A stretch of DNA of 8,232 nucleotides from Bacteriovoracaceae bacterium UBA4097 (GTDB lineage: Bacteria; Bdellovibrionota; Bacteriovoracia; Bacteriovoracales; Bacteriovoracaceae). Of this stretch, positions 7,172 through 8,232 are shown one piece after another; positions within the stretch are counted from its first letter, which is position 1; the number at the start of each line of letters is the position of its first letter. Where the stretch lies: positions 1-8,232 of the forward strand of contig DFXX01000038.1 of the NCBI GenBank assembly GCA_002381765.1. The letters are read 5' to 3'. The notes under the pieces were generated by a model. It saw nothing but the letters and a program-made list of their open reading frames with translations, was not told the origin of the DNA and ran no database searches. A program made the position numbers and the translations under genes.

Positions 7172-7831
7172 TTATGAGATTTGTTGAGCCGCCGCTCGGG
7201 GAGTTGAGGAGAGCAGATCCTCCAGCTTGTTTCGGTCTAAATGGTCGGAACCATTCATGAAATCCACCAGATCTTCTAGTGAATCCTGTCCCCAGAACAG
7301 CTCCCCCTGACTCACAAAGCTCGGTACTCCAAAAACCCCAAATCCCAGGGCCTCCTGGATATTGGCCTTTAACTCCTGCTTAGCTTCTCGACTAAAGCTT
7401 CTTTCATAGAGTTCTTCGGCCGGAAGATTGGCCTCGGTTAGGGCCTTCATAAGTTCATCCGGCTCACCCATATCGATTCTCTTCTGCCAACCCGCTTTCC
7501 ATAATGCTGCTATCACTTCTTCTTGGTGTTCTTTGGCGACTGAACTCAGAGAAAATCTTAATGCATAAAGAGAATTAAAAGGATGAGTCTTGGGAGTGGT
7601 GAAAGGAATGCCTTCACGAGCGGCAAAACGCAGACATTGCTTGAGTAAAAATTCTCTTTTAGGAGTAATTTCTCCTGGGCCTTTTATCTGCCAATGATTG
7701 AGTAAGGGACCCAATGCCACTGGTTTGTAATGAATTTGAAAACCATTTTCTGCTTTTAGTTTTTGCATTTTTATCCATGCAAAATAAGAAAAAGGAGATA
7801 AAAAATCGAAGTAAAAATTTAAATCTTTCAT
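7172..7831 (-). CDS. 2-hydroxychromene-2-carboxylate isomerase-like DsbA-fold protein (NahD/kappa-GST family)
   Basis: This is a glutathione-dependent isomerase or oxidoreductase of the thioredoxin superfamily. The N-terminal FYFDFLSPFSY (6-16) is identical, as I recall it, to the active-site segment of Pseudomonas NahD. Ser12 is the expected glutathione-activating serine, and the family has no CxxC. An all-helical insertion follows (about 55-160). The fold closes with GFGVFGVPSFV (163-173), whose Pro170 is the cis-proline, and ELFWGQDSLEDLVDF (177-191). The 219 residues are slightly longer than the usual ~200 because of a polar C-terminal tail. No naphthalene or other aromatic-degradation genes are nearby, so the true substrate is probably a different glutathione conjugate. 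It heads a two-gene unit with the deaminase-family gene 28 bases downstream. No clear Shine-Dalgarno precedes the ATG (CTTAAGCCT), suggesting weak or leader-poor initiation. Confidence 0.88.
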   Translation of the reverse strand: MKDLNFYFDFLSPFSYFAWIKMQKLKAENGFQIHYKPVALGPLLNHWQIKGPGEITPKREFLLKQCLRFAAREGIPFTTPKTHPFNSLYALRFSLSSVAKEHQEEVIAALWKAGWQKRIDMGEPDELMKALTEANLPAEELYERSFSREAKQELKANIQEALGFGVFGVPSFVSQGELFWGQDSLEDLVDFMNGSDHLDRNKLEDLLSSTPRAAAQQIS

Positions 7832-7881
7832 AGGCTTAAGAAAGTTGCACGGACCAGATTGATTTGTCCACTCAACATTTC

Positions 7882-7891
7882 TATTGCAATA
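7882..7891. repeat. 10-base perfect palindrome
   Basis: TATTGCAATA is its own reverse complement and lies about 50 bases upstream of the isomerase-like gene start. It could be a dimeric regulator site for the minus-strand operon. In AT-rich DNA a palindrome of this size can also occur by chance. Confidence 0.35.
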
Positions 7892-7907
7892 TTTTCAAGT
7901 CCTGCTA

Positions 7908-7928
7908 GAATAACGCAGCAAGTTATTC
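7908..7928. repeat. inverted repeat, 7-base arms and 7-base spacer
   Basis: GAATAAC (7908-7914) and GTTATTC (7922-7928) are perfect complements around GCAGCAA. The AT-rich stem without a following T tract does not look like a terminator. The dyad size (21 bases) fits a helix-turn-helix operator between the divergent genes. A competing CTGC/GCAG pairing (7902-7905 with 7915-7918) overlaps it. Confidence 0.45.
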
Positions 7929-7972
7929 GGTTTTAATCCTCTGTAGCACGTTTTTTTCCCGTTGGACGTCTG

Positions 7973-8001
7973 TTGAAGTGTAGGGTTGAAGTCATCATAA
8001 G
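7973..8001 (+). promoter_or_regulatory. tentative promoter of the lipoprotein gene
   Basis: TTGAAG (7973-7978) is followed after 17 bases by CATAAG (7996-8001), which would start transcription near 8008 and give a leader of about 20 bases. The -10 match is only moderate. The -35 overlaps one copy of the GTTGAAGT direct repeat, so that repeat may simply reflect promoter sequence. Confidence 0.3.
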
Positions 8002-8013
8002 AGACGCAGTCTC
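8001..8013 (+). repeat. short hairpin at the predicted transcript start
   Basis: GAGAC (8001-8005) pairs with GTCTC (8009-8013) around a 3-base loop, GCA. It lies 13 bases before the lipoprotein ATG and could be an operator or a 5'-end hairpin. Confidence 0.35.
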
Positions 8014-8026
8014 GTTGGGTAGATCC

Positions 8027-8232
8027 ATGAAAAAATCTTTTTCCTTTTTAGTCACTCTGGTGATGCTCTCTCTCTTTGCCATTTCCTGTGGGGGAGCGCC
8101 TTCTAATGTTCTTAGTGGGGTCAAGGTTCAAACCACTACCGTCGATCAAGATGTCTTTATGAACTTCTCGGCCGATCTTGATCTCGGTGCCATGAGTTTT
8201 GCTTCCATCTCTCTTCCTATTCTCCATCCTAA
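8027..8232 (+). CDS. putative lipoprotein, N-terminal part (runs off the window)
   Basis: An open frame from the ATG at 8027 continues past the right edge and gives 68 complete codons. Residues 1-20 form a lipoprotein signal peptide: basic MKK, a hydrophobic core FSFLVTLVMLSLF, then AIS followed by Cys21 as the lipidation site. The -3 position is Ala rather than the preferred Leu, which is acceptable. GGAPSN after the Cys is typical of mature lipoproteins. The visible mature part (about 48 residues, including LDLGAMSFASISLPILHP) has no motif I recognise. The Shine-Dalgarno is poor (TTGGGTAG, 6 bases upstream). Codon pattern and signal peptide make the gene credible, but no function can be assigned. 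It is probably transcribed divergently from the isomerase/deaminase pair. Confidence 0.8.
   Translation, partial: MKKSFSFLVTLVMLSLFAISCGGAPSNVLSGVKVQTTTVDQDVFMNFSADLDLGAMSFASISLPILHP

Larger units (their letters stand above)
7832..8026. other. divergent intergenic region with short repeats
   Basis: These 195 bases separate the minus-strand isomerase-like gene from the plus-strand lipoprotein gene, so both promoters should lie here. I see no convincing gene. Structures present are a 10-base perfect palindrome (7882-7891), a 7-base-arm inverted repeat (7908-7928), a run of seven T (7951-7957), an 8-base direct repeat (7972-7979 and 7985-7992) and a 5-base-arm hairpin (8001-8013). No strong minus-strand promoter was recognised. 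Confidence 0.6.

Noticed and set aside
7172..7831. Assignment as a true naphthalene-pathway NahD
   Set aside because: The active-site segment matches NahD, but no ring-cleavage dioxygenase, aldolase or dehydrogenase genes are nearby. The family is broad, so a gene symbol is not justified.
7951..7957. Run of seven T as an intrinsic terminator
   Set aside because: No GC-rich stem directly precedes it. The nearest dyad ends 22 bases earlier, and no plus-strand gene would need terminating there.
7933..8124. 63-residue minus-strand open frame across the lipoprotein start
   Set aside because: The plus-strand reading with a clean lipoprotein signal peptide is far more convincing, and the minus-strand protein is highly charged without any motif.

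Overview
The window looks like a compact, gene-dense bacterial chromosome segment of moderate GC (mid-40s percent by eye). There are no RNA genes, insertion sequences, CRISPR arrays or phage genes. A signal peptide ending in a lipobox-type cysteine (right edge) and an NahD-like glutathione-dependent enzyme fit a Gram-negative bacterium. Protein style and the PAS/HisKA protein would suit a Bdellovibrionota/Bacteriovorax-like lineage, but that placement is a weak inference.

Region 1 (about 74-5521, + strand) is one tightly packed operon. It holds the methylmalonyl-CoA mutase small subunit (mutA), the large catalytic B12-binding subunit (mutB), the G-protein chaperone meaB, and a membrane-anchored PAS/HisKA protein. 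Neighbouring genes overlap by ATGA (mutA/mutB and meaB/PAS gene) or abut with no gap (mutB/meaB), so translational coupling is likely. A plausible sigma-70 promoter with an extended -10 lies just upstream of mutA. The mutase interconverts methylmalonyl-CoA and succinyl-CoA, feeding propionyl-CoA carbon into the TCA cycle. MeaB is expected to guard cofactor loading and protect the mutase. Epimerase and propionyl-CoA carboxylase genes are not in the window. The last gene stops right after the HisKA dimerisation/phosphoacceptor region and has no ATP-binding kinase domain.

Region 2 (5518-7831, - strand) is a convergent two-gene unit: an NahD/kappa-GST-like DsbA-fold protein, followed after 28 bases by a 541-residue adenosine deaminase superfamily protein. 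The deaminase keeps the metal-site histidines and catalytic Glu but has Asn in place of the second Asp of the TDD motif, plus a long insertion. The two operons meet tail to tail on a shared palindromic CTAG that supplies both stop codons, with no recognisable terminator between them.

Region 3 (7832-8026) is the only sizeable intergenic region. It lies between divergent genes and carries several short inverted and direct repeats that may be regulatory. Region 4 (8027 to the right edge) is the start of an unrecognised lipoprotein gene. The first 60 bases may hold the C-terminal tail of another gene.
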